Numbered from the stretch's first letter, positions 19,979 to 29,618 are shown. The stretch is 64,000 nt of DNA from Amycolatopsis cihanbeyliensis (GCF_006715045.1 NZ_VFML01000001.1:5676001-5740000); one strand, 5' to 3'. Made by a program: numbers and translations. The notes: a model not told the origin generated them from the sequence alone.

Positions 19979-20440
19979 ATGAGCGACGACCAGGACAACA
20001 CTCCGCGATATCTCGGCCTCGCGCCGTATTTGTACTACGCCGACGCCACCCAGGCGCTGGAATGGCTGGTACGGGTGTTCGGGTTCACCGAGAAGCTGCG
20101 CTATGAGGACGCCGCGGGTGCCGTGTTCCAGGCCACCGTGGCCGCGGGTGACGCGGAGGTCCAACTGACCTCGGTCGGTCCCGAGTACTGGGAGGCCAAG
20201 GGCGTGGACGGCCCGGTGGGCCAGCTCAACGTGGTGTACGTGGACGATGTGGACGCGCAGCACGCCAGGGTCAGCGCCGCGCTCGGGGACCATGTCGAGG
20301 TGTCCCGGCCGCAGGACCAGCCCTACGGCGCGCGACTGTTCACCGTGCAGGACATCGGCGGCAACAGCTGGACCTTCTGGCAGCGTGTCTCGGACACCGT
20401 CGAGCTGCCCGCGGGCTGGCGGGAAGTGCGCGCGGAATGA
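19979..20440 (+). CDS. VOC/glyoxalase superfamily protein
   Basis: Single bleomycin-resistance/glyoxalase-type module of about 153 residues with the beta-alpha-beta-beta-beta pattern: YLGLAPYLYYADATQALEWL, then FTEKLRYED, and the closing half NVVYVDDVDAQHARV with RLFTVQDIGGNSWTFWQ. Metal ligands are plausible (Glu in the last strands) but function is not predictable. ATG 19979 is chosen; upstream in-frame starts at 19961 and 19940 are possible. Confidence 0.83.
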   Translation: MSDDQDNTPRYLGLAPYLYYADATQALEWLVRVFGFTEKLRYEDAAGAVFQATVAAGDAEVQLTSVGPEYWEAKGVDGPVGQLNVVYVDDVDAQHARVSAALGDHVEVSRPQDQPYGARLFTVQDIGGNSWTFWQRVSDTVELPAGWREVRAE

Positions 20441-20537
20441 GTTCCGCCGCGTGCTACCTGCGTGCCTGCAGCGGGTGATCTCCGCCTGCCGCTACGCTGG
20501 GTGCCGACGTCGCTGGCACAACCGGGTGAGGAGTTAA

Positions 20538-21827
<1,290 letters not shown>

Positions 21828-21831
21828 GGCC

Positions 21832-22350
21832 GTGGCGGAACGGCGCAGGCCACGGCGCAGGAGTACGGGAGGACGGGCCCAGGGCTCGTCCTCCCGGCGC
21901 CCCGAGCGGGCGCGGCGCGAAGGGCGCAGGGCACGGCTGCGGCGCGGGCTCAGCGCGAAGCGTGCCTCCGGCGCGGCCAAGGTGCTCGGCCTCTCCAACA
22001 CCCGCAGGGCCGCGGTGGTGGCGATCGTGCTGTGTGCGCTGGCGTTCACCATCGCGGTGCCGCTACGGACCTACCTGATCCAGCGTTCCGAGGTCGCGGT
22101 GCAGGAGCAGCGCATGGCCGAGCTCGAGCAGGAGGTCGCCCGGCTCGAGGCGCGCAAGGCCGAGCTGTCCGACCCGGCCGAGGTCAAGGCCGAGGCCCGG
22201 CGCAGGCTACGGTTCGTGCTGCCCGGCGAGACCCCGTACATGGTGCAGCTACCGGAGGACGAGCGGCGCGCGCGGCAGCCGGGCGGTGAGCAGCAGCCCC
22301 CGCCGAAGGGCACCTGGTACGAGCGGCTCTGGGACAGCGTTTCTCGCTAG
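21832..22350 (+). CDS. ftsB: FtsB/DivIC-family septum formation initiator
   Basis: Bitopic divisome protein that links FtsQ, FtsL and the septal synthase. It has a long Arg-rich cytosolic head (about 1-62), one membrane helix (RAAVVAIVLCALAFTIAVPL, about 62-80), a coiled coil (about 88-120; MAELEQEVARLEARKAEL) and the short DivIC end RRRLRFVLPGETPY. The head is longer than in E. coli FtsB, as in mycobacteria. GTG 21832 is 4 bases after eno, so expression is coupled to it. Confidence 0.92.
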   Translation: MAERRRPRRRSTGGRAQGSSSRRPERARREGRRARLRRGLSAKRASGAAKVLGLSNTRRAAVVAIVLCALAFTIAVPLRTYLIQRSEVAVQEQRMAELEQEVARLEARKAELSDPAEVKAEARRRLRFVLPGETPYMVQLPEDERRARQPGGEQQPPPKGTWYERLWDSVSR

Positions 22351-22443
22351 TCTCCCACCAGCGTTCCCACCAGTGTTCCCGCCCGTGATCCCACCGGTAT
22401 CCCGCTCGTCGGCTTCCGCCATGGCGGTCCTAAGCTCACCCGG

Positions 22444-22950
22444 GTGAGCAGTACCGAGTTGCCCCGGCTGGAGCCGGTGTCCGAAGCCGACCGGGCGGTG
22501 ATCGCGGAGCAGCTCGGCCGGCCGCCGCGTGCCCTGCGCGCGGTGGCCGCGCGGTGCCCGAGCGGTCATCCATCGGTGGTCCAGACGAACCCCCGACTGG
22601 AGAACGGCACCCCGTTCCCGACCCTGTACTACCTGACCTGCCCCAGGCTGGCCTCGCTGGTGGGCGGGTTGGAGGCGTCCGGGCTCATGCGCGAGATGAC
22701 CGAGCGGCTCGGCGCCGATCCCGAGCTGGCGGCCGCGTACCGGCGGACCCACGAGTCCTACCTCGCCCAGCGGGACGCGATCGAACCGCTGGGACACCAG
22801 GTCACCGCCGGCGGCATGCCGAACAGGGTGAAGTGCCTGCACGTGCACCTGGCGCACACCCTCGCCTGCGGGCGGGACGTGAATCCCTTCGGCGACGAAA
22901 CCCTCGAACTGCTCGCCGCGGAGTGGCCTGCGGGAGACTGCGCGCGGTAA
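22444..22950 (+). CDS. DUF501 family protein
   Basis: The 168-residue cytosolic protein of unknown function is always found between ftsB and ppx in actinobacteria (Rv1025 position). Conserved Cys/His positions, VAARCPSGHPSV, YLTCPRL and KCLHVHLAHTLACG, suggest a metal site. GTG 22444 follows the -10 TAAGCT (22431-22436) by 7 bases, so a leaderless transcript is likely even though the gene sits in a conserved cluster. Confidence 0.92.
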   Translation: MSSTELPRLEPVSEADRAVIAEQLGRPPRALRAVAARCPSGHPSVVQTNPRLENGTPFPTLYYLTCPRLASLVGGLEASGLMREMTERLGADPELAAAYRRTHESYLAQRDAIEPLGHQVTAGGMPNRVKCLHVHLAHTLACGRDVNPFGDETLELLAAEWPAGDCAR

Positions 22951-23085
22951 CGCCTGGCAGGGCGATACTGATACCTGGTCGGGGACGGAACCGAGGTCGG
23001 CCCGAGTGACTCGTACTACAGAGTTTTCACACCGGCTGAACAACCATCGGGGTGTACCGCTGTCGTCGGTAGGGGAGTGTGGGGC

Positions 23086-24231
23086 GTGCGGGTCAATCGG
23101 GTACCGGAGGTCGCGGTCGGCGCGATCCGAAGATTCGCGGTGCGGCACAAGGTGGCCACCGCCATGCTCGGTGGGACCCTCGCCGTGCTGCCCGCCTTCG
23201 CCGCCGGCGGTGGCACCGCGAACTGGGCGAACACCGCCAGCACCGAACACAGCGCGAATCTCGCGCTGGTCGGCGGCTACGACCCGGGGATCAGCCGGGT
23301 CGGGGTGGACGGCAGCCTGCCCGAGCAGCCCGACCCGGAGACGCTGCCCGCCTACGAGTTGCCGAGCGGCCCGTTGGGTATTCCGGGTTCGGCGTTGAAG
23401 GCGTACCGGAACGCGGCGGATATGGTGGGGGTTGAGCAGCCGGGGTGCCGGATTGATTGGGCTTTGATCGCGAGTATCGGTCGGATCGAGTCGAATCATG
23501 CGCGTGGTGGGTATGTGGATGGGGACGGGAACACGTTGGAGCCGATTCTGGGTCCGGTGTTGAATGGTGTGGGTCCGGTGGCGGCGATCGCGGACACCGA
23601 TGGTGGGCGGTATGACGGGGATGCGGTGTGGGATCGTGCGGTGGGGCCGACGCAGTTCATTCCGTCGACGTGGCGGGGGTATGCGGCGGATGGTAATGGT
23701 GATGGGGTTTCGGATCCGAACAATATTTATGATGCGACGGTGGCGACGGGGCGGTATTTGTGTTCGGGTGGGTTGGATATGGCGGTGGATGGTGAGTTGC
23801 GGGCGGCTGTGTTTCGGTACAATAATTCGCGGACGTATGTGAATACGGTGGTTTTGTGGGCGGAGGCGTACCGGCAGGGGGTGACGCCCACCCCGGACAG
23901 CGAGGTCCCCGTCGGCGCGCCCGAGGTGAACAGCACGACCCCGGCACCCGGCGCGGTGCCCCCGCCGCCGACCCCGGCGCCGGACCTGCCCGGTTCCACC
24001 GGTCGACCGAACCCGCCCACCGGTACCGGCGACAACCAGCTTCCCGGGGAGAGTTCCTCGCGGACGGCGACCACGACCTCGCAGGACCCGCCCACCTGCG
24101 AGACGACGACCACGACCACCACGACCACCACGACCACGACCACGTCGACCACCACGAACCCGGACTGCGAGGGGGACGACGACCCCGAGGACGATCCCTC
24201 CGGCGAGGTGACCGGCACGTCGACGGACTGA
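23086..24231 (+). CDS. Secreted lytic transglycosylase with Pro/Thr-rich tail
   Basis: Paralogue of the transglycosylase at 18410. After a basic head and hydrophobic segment (about 25-45) comes the SLT_2-type domain (about 95-265) with catalytic Glu in IGRIESNHARGG and VGPTQFIPSTWRGY. A low-complexity tail (about 270-380) follows, with a run of about 17 threonines and a D/E-rich end. GTG 23086 has AGGGGAG at good spacing; GTG 23077 is also in frame. Codon usage changes sharply between about 23,370 and 23,885: codons there end in T or G, while the flanks end in C or G. This suggests a mosaic gene. Confidence 0.87.
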   Translation: MRVNRVPEVAVGAIRRFAVRHKVATAMLGGTLAVLPAFAAGGGTANWANTASTEHSANLALVGGYDPGISRVGVDGSLPEQPDPETLPAYELPSGPLGIPGSALKAYRNAADMVGVEQPGCRIDWALIASIGRIESNHARGGYVDGDGNTLEPILGPVLNGVGPVAAIADTDGGRYDGDAVWDRAVGPTQFIPSTWRGYAADGNGDGVSDPNNIYDATVATGRYLCSGGLDMAVDGELRAAVFRYNNSRTYVNTVVLWAEAYRQGVTPTPDSEVPVGAPEVNSTTPAPGAVPPPPTPAPDLPGSTGRPNPPTGTGDNQLPGESSSRTATTTSQDPPTCETTTTTTTTTTTTTTSTTTNPDCEGDDDPEDDPSGEVTGTSTD

Positions 24232-24258
24232 GTCCTGGCCGGTGGTTACCCTTTGGCC

Positions 24259-25212
24259 ATGCCTCGTGTTGCCGCCATCGACTGTGGAACCAACTCCATC
24301 CGCCTGCTGGTCGCCGAGCTGACCATCCGGCAGAACGGCACCGTCGACCTGCGTGACCTGCATCGGGAGATGCGGATCGTGCGGCTCGGCCAGGGTGTCG
24401 ACGCGACCGGGCGACTCGCGCCGGAGGCGCTGGAGCGCACCAGGGCGGCACTGGTCGGCTACGCCGCCGTCGCGCGGCGCGAGGGCGCCGAGCAGGTCCG
24501 CATGGTCGCGACCTCGGCCACCCGGGACGCGAGTAACCGGGACGAGTTCTTCGCCATGACCCGCGAGGTACTCGGCGTCGAGGCCGAGGTGATCACCGGC
24601 GACGAGGAGGCGCGGCTGTCCTTCACCGGCGCGGTCGGTGAACAGGATCCGGGCGACGGCCCGTTCCTCGTCGTCGACGTCGGCGGCGGCTCGACCGAAC
24701 TGGTGCTCGGCACCTGGGACGGGCGGCAGGCCGAGGTCAGCGCGGCCCGCTCGGTGGACATCGGCTGCGTGCGGATCACCGAACGTGCCTTGCGCACCGA
24801 CCCGCCGACCGATGCCGAGGTCGCCGCGGCCCGCGAGTTGGCGGCCGAGATCCTTGCCAAGGCCTACGACATGGTGGACGTGGCGCGGGCCGCCACCTGG
24901 ATCGGCGTGGCCGGCACCATCACCACCCTGTCCGCGGTGGCGCAGGAGCTGCCGGAGTACGACTCCGGGCGCACCCACCGGTCCAGGCTGTCCCGAGCGG
25001 ACATCGACGGGGTCGCCGGGAAGCTGCTCGGTGTCGACCATGAAACCCGGGCGGCCAACCCGGTGATCCACCCCGGCCGGGTGGACGTCATCGGCGGCGG
25101 CGCGGTGATCGTGCAGGTACTCGCCGAGCAGTTCGCCGAGCGCGGCGGGCCCGCCGACCTGGTGGTCAGCGAGCACGACATCCTGGACGGCATCGCGCTC
25201 AGCCTTGCGTGA
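24259..25212 (+). CDS. ppx: Ppx/GppA phosphatase (exopolyphosphatase family)
   Basis: Hydrolyses polyphosphate and/or pppGpp, linking phosphate stores to the stringent response. The 317-residue short form has the actin-like fold motifs AAIDCGTNSIRLLVAE (phosphate 1), ATSATRDASNRDEF and VVDVGGGSTELVLG (phosphate 2), and IDIGCVR-like SVDIGCVRITER. It corresponds to Rv1026 (ppx2). ATG 24259 follows the -10 TACCCT (24247-24252) by 6 bases, indicating a leaderless message. Confidence 0.95.
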   Translation: MPRVAAIDCGTNSIRLLVAELTIRQNGTVDLRDLHREMRIVRLGQGVDATGRLAPEALERTRAALVGYAAVARREGAEQVRMVATSATRDASNRDEFFAMTREVLGVEAEVITGDEEARLSFTGAVGEQDPGDGPFLVVDVGGGSTELVLGTWDGRQAEVSAARSVDIGCVRITERALRTDPPTDAEVAAARELAAEILAKAYDMVDVARAATWIGVAGTITTLSAVAQELPEYDSGRTHRSRLSRADIDGVAGKLLGVDHETRAANPVIHPGRVDVIGGGAVIVQVLAEQFAERGGPADLVVSEHDILDGIALSLA

Positions 25213-25324
25213 CCCGGCCTGACCTGGCTCGGCCGTTCGGACCCCATACTTTCGTCGGGTCTTGGGCGCCCACGCGTGTGTCTCCCGGTAGGGCGACCTC
25301 CACCACTGCCGAGGAGGAAAACGA

Positions 25325-27058
25325 GTGAGAAGATCAAAGCTTTTCCTGGCAGCGCTGGCCGTACCCCTGGTCGGCGGGATCACCGCGGTCGCCGCGCCCA
25401 CCGCGGCGGCGCAACCACAGTTGGCAGGCCCGGCCACCGAGTTCACGGTGCTCGCGGCCGAGGGGCAGAGCGTCGGAGCGGCCGAGCAGGCGGTCCGGGA
25501 GGCAGGCGGAACGGTGTTGCGCAGCAACACGGCGGTCGGCCTGATCACCGCGACCGCGCCGGCGAGCGGCTTCGCCGAGCGGATGGCCGCCGCGCCCGAG
25601 GTGTTCGGGGCCGCGCAGGCACGACCGATCGGTAAGGCGCCGACGAAGAAGGCCGCGCCGGATCCGGACAAGGTGGAGAAGGAGCACCACCGGGCCGCAC
25701 CCGGCCACGCGCGTTCCGGTCGGAAGCCGGCCGAGCCGGTGGGCACCGACCCGCTGGACGACAAGCTCTGGGGGCTGAAGTCCACCCGCTCCGACCTGGC
25801 GCGGAACAAGCAGCCGGGGGACCGGCGAGTCAAGGTGGGCGTGATCGACACCGGGGTGGACGGCTCGCACCCGGACATCGCGCCGAACTTCGACGCCGCG
25901 GCGTCGCGCAACTTCACCAGGGACATCCCGGCCGACGAGAACGGCACCGAGGTGGACGGGCCCTGCGAGTTCCGCGGCTGTGTCGACCCGGCCGATCACG
26001 ACGGCAACGGGCACGGCACCCACGTCGCGGGCACCATCGCGGCGGCGGCGGACGGCTTCGGCGTCTCCGGTGTGGCGCCGAAGGTGAGCCTGGTGAACAT
26101 CCGGGCCGGGCAGGACTCCGGGTACTTCTTCCTGCAGCCCGCGGTGGACGCGATCACCTATGCCGGCGACGCGGGCATCGACGTGGTGAACATGTCCTTC
26201 TACATCGACCCGTGGCTGTACAACTGCACCTCGAACCCGGCCGACACGCCGGAGCAGCAGCGGGCGCAGCGCACCACCATCGCCGCGGTCAACCGGGCGC
26301 TGGGCTACGCGCACCGCAAGGGCGTCACGCTGGTCGCCTCGCTCGGCAACTCGCATATCGACCTCGGCGACCCGCCACCGGACAGCAGCAGCCCGAACTT
26401 TCCGGCGGGCAACGAGCACGACCGGGATATCGACAACGACAGCTGCGTCACGCTGCCGATCGAGGGCTCGCATGTGCTCGGGGTCGGCTCCTTCGGCCCG
26501 TCCCAGGCCAAGGCCGACTACTCCAACTACGGCGAGGAGCAGATCTCGGTGTCCGCCCCCGGCGGGTACTACCGGGACTTCTTCGGCACCGACTGGTTCC
26601 GCACCAATGAGAACCTGATCCTCTCGGCGTACCCGCGCAACATCGCCGTCGCCGAGGGCGCGGTGGACGAGGACGGCAACGTCACCCCGGAGGGCGAGGA
26701 ACTCGGCGTGCAGAAGGCCACGGCTCCGGACGGCCGGGTGGGGTACTACCAGTATCTCCAGGGCACCTCGATGGCCTCACCGCACGCCAGCGGGGTGGCC
26801 GCGCTGATCGTGTCCGAGTACGGCAAGTGGCGACGCGGCGGGTTCGGCTTGGCGCCGAACGCCGTGCAGCGCGTACTCGAGGGCACGGCGGCGGAGATCC
26901 CGTGCCCCGTGCCCCGCACCGTCGACTACCTGGACGAGGGTCGGGACGAGTCGTACACCGCGACCTGCACCGGTAACCCGGAATTCAACGGCTTCTACGG
27001 CAACGGTGCCGTGGACGCCTACTCCGCCGTGACCCGCGGCGCCCGCTACCTCCGCTGA
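25325..27058 (+). CDS. Secreted S8 (subtilisin-family) serine protease
   Basis: The 577-residue subtilase has a signal peptide (about 1-29, cut after AAAQ), a short propeptide-like region with a Lys/Pro-rich linker (to about 140) and the catalytic triad: Asp in VIDTGVDGSH (about 174), His in GNGHGTHVAGT (about 231) and Ser in GTSMASPHASG (about 482). Paired Cys residues suggest disulfides. No C-terminal anchor is seen, so it should be released. GTG follows GAGGAGG. A strong hairpin lies just after the stop. Confidence 0.95.
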   Translation: MRRSKLFLAALAVPLVGGITAVAAPTAAAQPQLAGPATEFTVLAAEGQSVGAAEQAVREAGGTVLRSNTAVGLITATAPASGFAERMAAAPEVFGAAQARPIGKAPTKKAAPDPDKVEKEHHRAAPGHARSGRKPAEPVGTDPLDDKLWGLKSTRSDLARNKQPGDRRVKVGVIDTGVDGSHPDIAPNFDAAASRNFTRDIPADENGTEVDGPCEFRGCVDPADHDGNGHGTHVAGTIAAAADGFGVSGVAPKVSLVNIRAGQDSGYFFLQPAVDAITYAGDAGIDVVNMSFYIDPWLYNCTSNPADTPEQQRAQRTTIAAVNRALGYAHRKGVTLVASLGNSHIDLGDPPPDSSSPNFPAGNEHDRDIDNDSCVTLPIEGSHVLGVGSFGPSQAKADYSNYGEEQISVSAPGGYYRDFFGTDWFRTNENLILSAYPRNIAVAEGAVDEDGNVTPEGEELGVQKATAPDGRVGYYQYLQGTSMASPHASGVAALIVSEYGKWRRGGFGLAPNAVQRVLEGTAAEIPCPVPRTVDYLDEGRDESYTATCTGNPEFNGFYGNGAVDAYSAVTRGARYLR

Positions 27059-27071
27059 TAACCCCTGCTGT

Positions 27072-27114
27072 GAGTGACCCGTTCATCGCGAGATCCGCGG
27101 TGAACGGGTCACTC
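27072..27114. terminator. Strong hairpin between convergent genes
   Basis: Perfect 14-bp arms GAGTGACCCGTTCA (27072-27085) and TGAACGGGTCACTC (27101-27114) enclose 15 bases. It lies between the subtilase stop and the convergent islet genes, and separates conserved chromosome from the accessory islet. There is no T-tract, as is common in actinobacteria. Confidence 0.8.
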
Positions 27115-27128
27115 GCTGCGGTCGCCTG

Positions 27129-27404
27129 CTACCTGGGCCGGAGGAACCCGCCGTGGTCCAGCGCCGCCCGGATGAAGTCGCCGCCGATCTCCTGAGCCTC
27201 GTCGGCATGCCCGCGGACACGGGTGGGCCGGTCGTCCGGCTGGTCGATCACCCGGTCCCCTTCCGCGTGGGGGTGCTGCCAGTGCCCGCCGCAGTCGCGG
27301 GTGCAGGGCACCTCCACGGTGCGCAGCACGCCATCCGGACACGGCTGTTGCCAGGACATCGTGCCGGTGTCCTGGCAGAGGTCGCAGGTGGGTTGGCTAG
27401 TCAT
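27129..27404 (-). CDS. Small protein with DnaJ-like Cys motif
   Basis: The 91-residue protein of unknown function is the last gene of a minus-strand chain. It opens with CDLCQDTG (CxxCxxTG, like a DnaJ zinc repeat), then PCPDG and PCTRDCGGHW, which could give a four-Cys site. The C-terminal half is charged and ends GGDFIRAALDHGGFLRPR. Its ATG at 27404 overlaps the end of the tiny gene at 27397 by 8 bases, indicating translational coupling. The Cys pattern favours a metal-binding adaptor. Confidence 0.65.
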   Translation of the reverse strand: MTSQPTCDLCQDTGTMSWQQPCPDGVLRTVEVPCTRDCGGHWQHPHAEGDRVIDQPDDRPTRVRGHADEAQEIGGDFIRAALDHGGFLRPR

Positions 27405-27510
27405 ACACCTCGCCCGTCCCTCCGCACCGTGTGCAGTATGCCGAGCGACTCTCGTCGTTCGGGTCGAGCCCGTTGCCGAGGCAGATCGGACATGTACGTG
27501 GTCCCGCCAT
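27397..27510 (-). CDS. 37-residue DnaJ-type zinc-finger microprotein
   Basis: Tiny gene of 37 codons plus stop. It has two spaced motifs, CPICLGNG (residues 7-14) and CTRCGGTGE (26-34), the CxxCxGxG pair that forms the zinc site of DnaJ, here without any J domain. It ends 8 bases inside the next gene. No clear ribosome binding site precedes ATG 27510; an in-frame GTG at 27543 would add 11 residues. The paired motif is very unlikely by chance in this frame, which is why I call it real. Confidence 0.6.
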   Translation of the reverse strand: MAGPRTCPICLGNGLDPNDESRSAYCTRCGGTGEVYD

Positions 27511-27665
27511 AGCAGGGCCATCGGCAAGCCCGCCCCGGCACACAAGAGGCCGAACGGGTGCCGAACGGGTTCAGCGGCGCGCCGAGGCCCGGGAGCGTTC
27601 CCACGGGGGAGGCGGAGAGACGGAACGCCCTCGGGTCGGGGAGGGGAACCGGCAGCGTCCGGGGC

Positions 27666-27773
27666 TCAGCAGCCGCACCACCACCCGGCAGACAGGCCGA
27701 TCGACTGCACCAGCGATACCGCCAGGGCGAGCAGCACCAGCACCAGCAGCGGCCGGTCCTGCCGCGGGATCAT
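27666..27773 (-). CDS. 35-residue single-helix membrane microprotein
   Basis: MIPRQDRPLL followed by a hydrophobic stretch of about 16 residues (LVLVLLALAVSLVQSI) and the end GLSAGWWCGC with two terminal-region cysteines. The ATG at 27773 overlaps the stop of the preceding gene by 4 bases (ATGA). The coupling plus the clean membrane segment support a real gene. Function unknown. About 155 bases then separate it from the DnaJ-type microprotein, with no convincing gene between. Confidence 0.55.
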   Translation of the reverse strand: MIPRQDRPLLVLVLLALAVSLVQSIGLSAGWWCGC

Positions 27774-27997
27774 CGGCGCGCTCCGCTCGCCCGGCCACCG
27801 CGTGCCGCCTCACGAGCTGCATCGTCCTGCGCCTCGTGGAACTCCTCGCACCGGGTGGCGTGCTCGGCGGTCGGGTAGGTCGCCTTGCAATGCCAGCAGG
27901 TCCGGGCCTCCCGCGCCAGCCGGTCCCACCCGGCGACATCGGCCCTGTCCGCGCGCAGCGACGCGAACTCACGCGGCGGCCGATGCCTGCGCCTCAC
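27770..27997 (-). CDS. Small zinc-finger-like protein
   Basis: The 75-residue protein starts at GTG 27997, overlapping the stop of the gene upstream by 4 bases. Its central part, CWHCKATYPTAEHATRCEEF followed by H, matches C-x2-C-x8-H-x3-C-x3-H, a C2HC-type zinc knuckle. A helical stretch precedes it and a basic tail RGGRASGARR follows. Unknown function; nucleic-acid or protein binding is plausible. Confidence 0.65.
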   Translation of the reverse strand: MRRRHRPPREFASLRADRADVAGWDRLAREARTCWHCKATYPTAEHATRCEEFHEAQDDAAREAARGGRASGARR

Positions 27998-28269
27998 CGC
28001 GGCACCCCTTGCCACCCGCCCCAGCCGCCGAGCACCGGCGGCACATCGGTCAGCTCGGCCCGGCGCCGCTCCGCATAGGCCGCGCACGTCTGGCATTTCG
28101 GCGGGTCGACCGTCACATGGTCCTCGTGCACGATCCGCTGATCGACGCACGCGATGATCCCCCGTATCCCGCCGTTCTCCCGACCGCGGGAGTAGCCGGT
28201 GATGTAGTGCAGCTCGCCCCGCCACGCAAGCCATCCCGGAGGGGACGAGGGCCAGTCGCCGTCCGTCAT
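27994..28269 (-). CDS. Small Cys-containing hypothetical protein
   Basis: The 91-residue protein lies 36 bases downstream of the XRE regulator and is the first of the small coupled genes. It has WLAWRGELHYITGYSRG, a strand-rich part (IIACVDQRIVHEDHVTVD) and one CQTC motif followed by a charged helix (AAYAERRRAEL). I do not recognise a family. Coupled downstream to 27770 by a GTGA overlap. Confidence 0.65.
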   Translation of the reverse strand: MTDGDWPSSPPGWLAWRGELHYITGYSRGRENGGIRGIIACVDQRIVHEDHVTVDPPKCQTCAAYAERRRAELTDVPPVLGGWGGWQGVPR

Positions 28270-28305
28270 AGGACGAACGCTAAGCGCGATGTGACGCGCT
28301 TGTGT

Positions 28306-29544
28306 TTACAAACTGTCAACCCCTGTGAGCCGATGTTTCAGGCTCTCCAGCTCCCAGGAACGGCGCTTCACTCTGGTGTCCAGCTCCGCGAGCAGCTCCC
28401 GGGATACTGGGTCGTGGCGAATGCGCTGCGGAGCGATTCGGTCCGCAAGGTCCAGATGCCGCACCGCGTCGCCGTCGCGCGCGCCCTCGGCCTGCGCGTA
28501 GGCACGTGCCAGGTCGAAGTGCAGGGCCGCTTTCCGGTCAGCCGTGACCAGATTCGCGTCATAGCCTGGAGTTCGGGCGATCGTCTCGGCGCGCTCGGTG
28601 CCTTGCCCGAGCTCGACCGCGACCGACAACGACCACGCCTGTACGTTGGCCGGGCCGAAGGTGAACTGGAGCGCATTGCGCTCACCGGTACGTTCGGCCA
28701 GCTCGGCCGCCGCCTGGAGATGGGTAGCGGCCCGGTCGGCGTCATGGTCTTTGGCGGCCATCTGCGCCGACGACAGATGCAGCATGCCCGCAGCCTCGGC
28801 CGGACCTGTGTACTTGGCTTCTGGATCGACATACTCCACTTCCGCAAGCGCCGTACTGGCGACCCGTTGCGCCCTGTGTCGTGCGCCGAGCCGACTCAGG
28901 GCGCCTGTGCCTGTCATCGCTGCGAACGCCGACAGCGCCGGGTCATCTAGCCGCCGTGCGGCATCCTGCGCGCGCCTGGCAGCCGTCACCGCTAGGTCGT
29001 AGTTGCCAAGCGACCGCGCATTCCCCGCGGCGACGAAGCACGCCTCGACCAAAGCGGCGAGCGCGGCCCGCCGAGTGTCGGGCTCGCCGGTCACCGCGTG
29101 CACGTGAAGTTCGGTCAGTAGGTCGCCGAGGTCGTATCCAGCCAGGGAGTAGAGTGAATTCGCCGAGTGCTCGTTCGACACGCGCGCCAAGCGGGCGAGT
29201 TGCTCGACCGGTCGCGCGGGCACGTCCGGCACGTCCTCTAGCGTAGCGTCGTACAACGCTACCGAGATCGGCGGCAATGTGGCCAGCGCTTCTGCGCTTA
29301 CTCGGTCACCGGGCAAATAGGGCTGTCCGGTGAGGTCGATCACCGCGCAACCGAGCGCATTGGCCAGATCTTCGAGCAGGCCGCGCCGCTCGAAACGGCG
29401 TTCGCCGCGCTCCAGTAAGGATAGGTACGCCTTCGAGATACCGGCCAACCCGGCCGCAGTGTCGAGACTCAAGCCCCGCCGACGACGGATCGCCCGGACG
29501 CGCTGGCCGATCTCGGTTGGTTCTCCATGTGAGCGTGCCGGCAC
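28306..29544 (-). CDS. XRE-family HTH regulator with TPR-like C-terminal domain
   Basis: About 412 residues. An N-terminal HTH (about 10-65; IGQRVRAIRRRRGLSLDTAA, then GISKAYLSLLERGERR) is joined to a long alpha-helical region (about 120-400) like the TPR domains of Streptomyces pleiotropic XRE regulators. I start at GTG 29544, because AGAGG lies 7 bases upstream inside a 13-bp stem; a longer frame to 29637 would translate through that hairpin. It heads the chain of small Cys-rich genes and probably controls it, perhaps responding to a peptide through the TPR part. Confidence 0.8.
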   Translation of the reverse strand: MPARSHGEPTEIGQRVRAIRRRRGLSLDTAAGLAGISKAYLSLLERGERRFERRGLLEDLANALGCAVIDLTGQPYLPGDRVSAEALATLPPISVALYDATLEDVPDVPARPVEQLARLARVSNEHSANSLYSLAGYDLGDLLTELHVHAVTGEPDTRRAALAALVEACFVAAGNARSLGNYDLAVTAARRAQDAARRLDDPALSAFAAMTGTGALSRLGARHRAQRVASTALAEVEYVDPEAKYTGPAEAAGMLHLSSAQMAAKDHDADRAATHLQAAAELAERTGERNALQFTFGPANVQAWSLSVAVELGQGTERAETIARTPGYDANLVTADRKAALHFDLARAYAQAEGARDGDAVRHLDLADRIAPQRIRHDPVSRELLAELDTRVKRRSWELESLKHRLTGVDSL

Positions 29545-29549
29545 GAGCA

Positions 29550-29618
29550 ACCTCTTCGCGGAATCGCCCTCCTCGCGTGCCCCGGCCCGTCGACCGGGGC
29601 GTTCCTCCGCGAAGAGGT
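29550..29618 (-). promoter_or_regulatory. Hairpin burying the XRE gene's ribosome binding site
   Basis: Arms 29550-29562 (ACCTCTTCGCGGA on the plus strand) and 29606-29618 (TCCGCGAAGAGGT) are perfect 13-base complements. A GC-rich inner hairpin (about 29580-29599) lies between. In the mRNA the proximal arm contains the AGAGG site just before GTG 29544, so closing the stem would block initiation. Confidence 0.6.

Noticed and set aside
24108..24165. Short tandem ACC/ACG repeats as a possible CRISPR or satellite
   Set aside because: They are in frame and encode the poly-Thr stretch of the transglycosylase tail; no CRISPR array is present in the window.
27401..27604. 67-residue minus-strand frame starting at GTG 27604
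   Set aside because: The neighbouring frame encodes the clear double CxxCxGxG microprotein over the same bases, which is the better reading.
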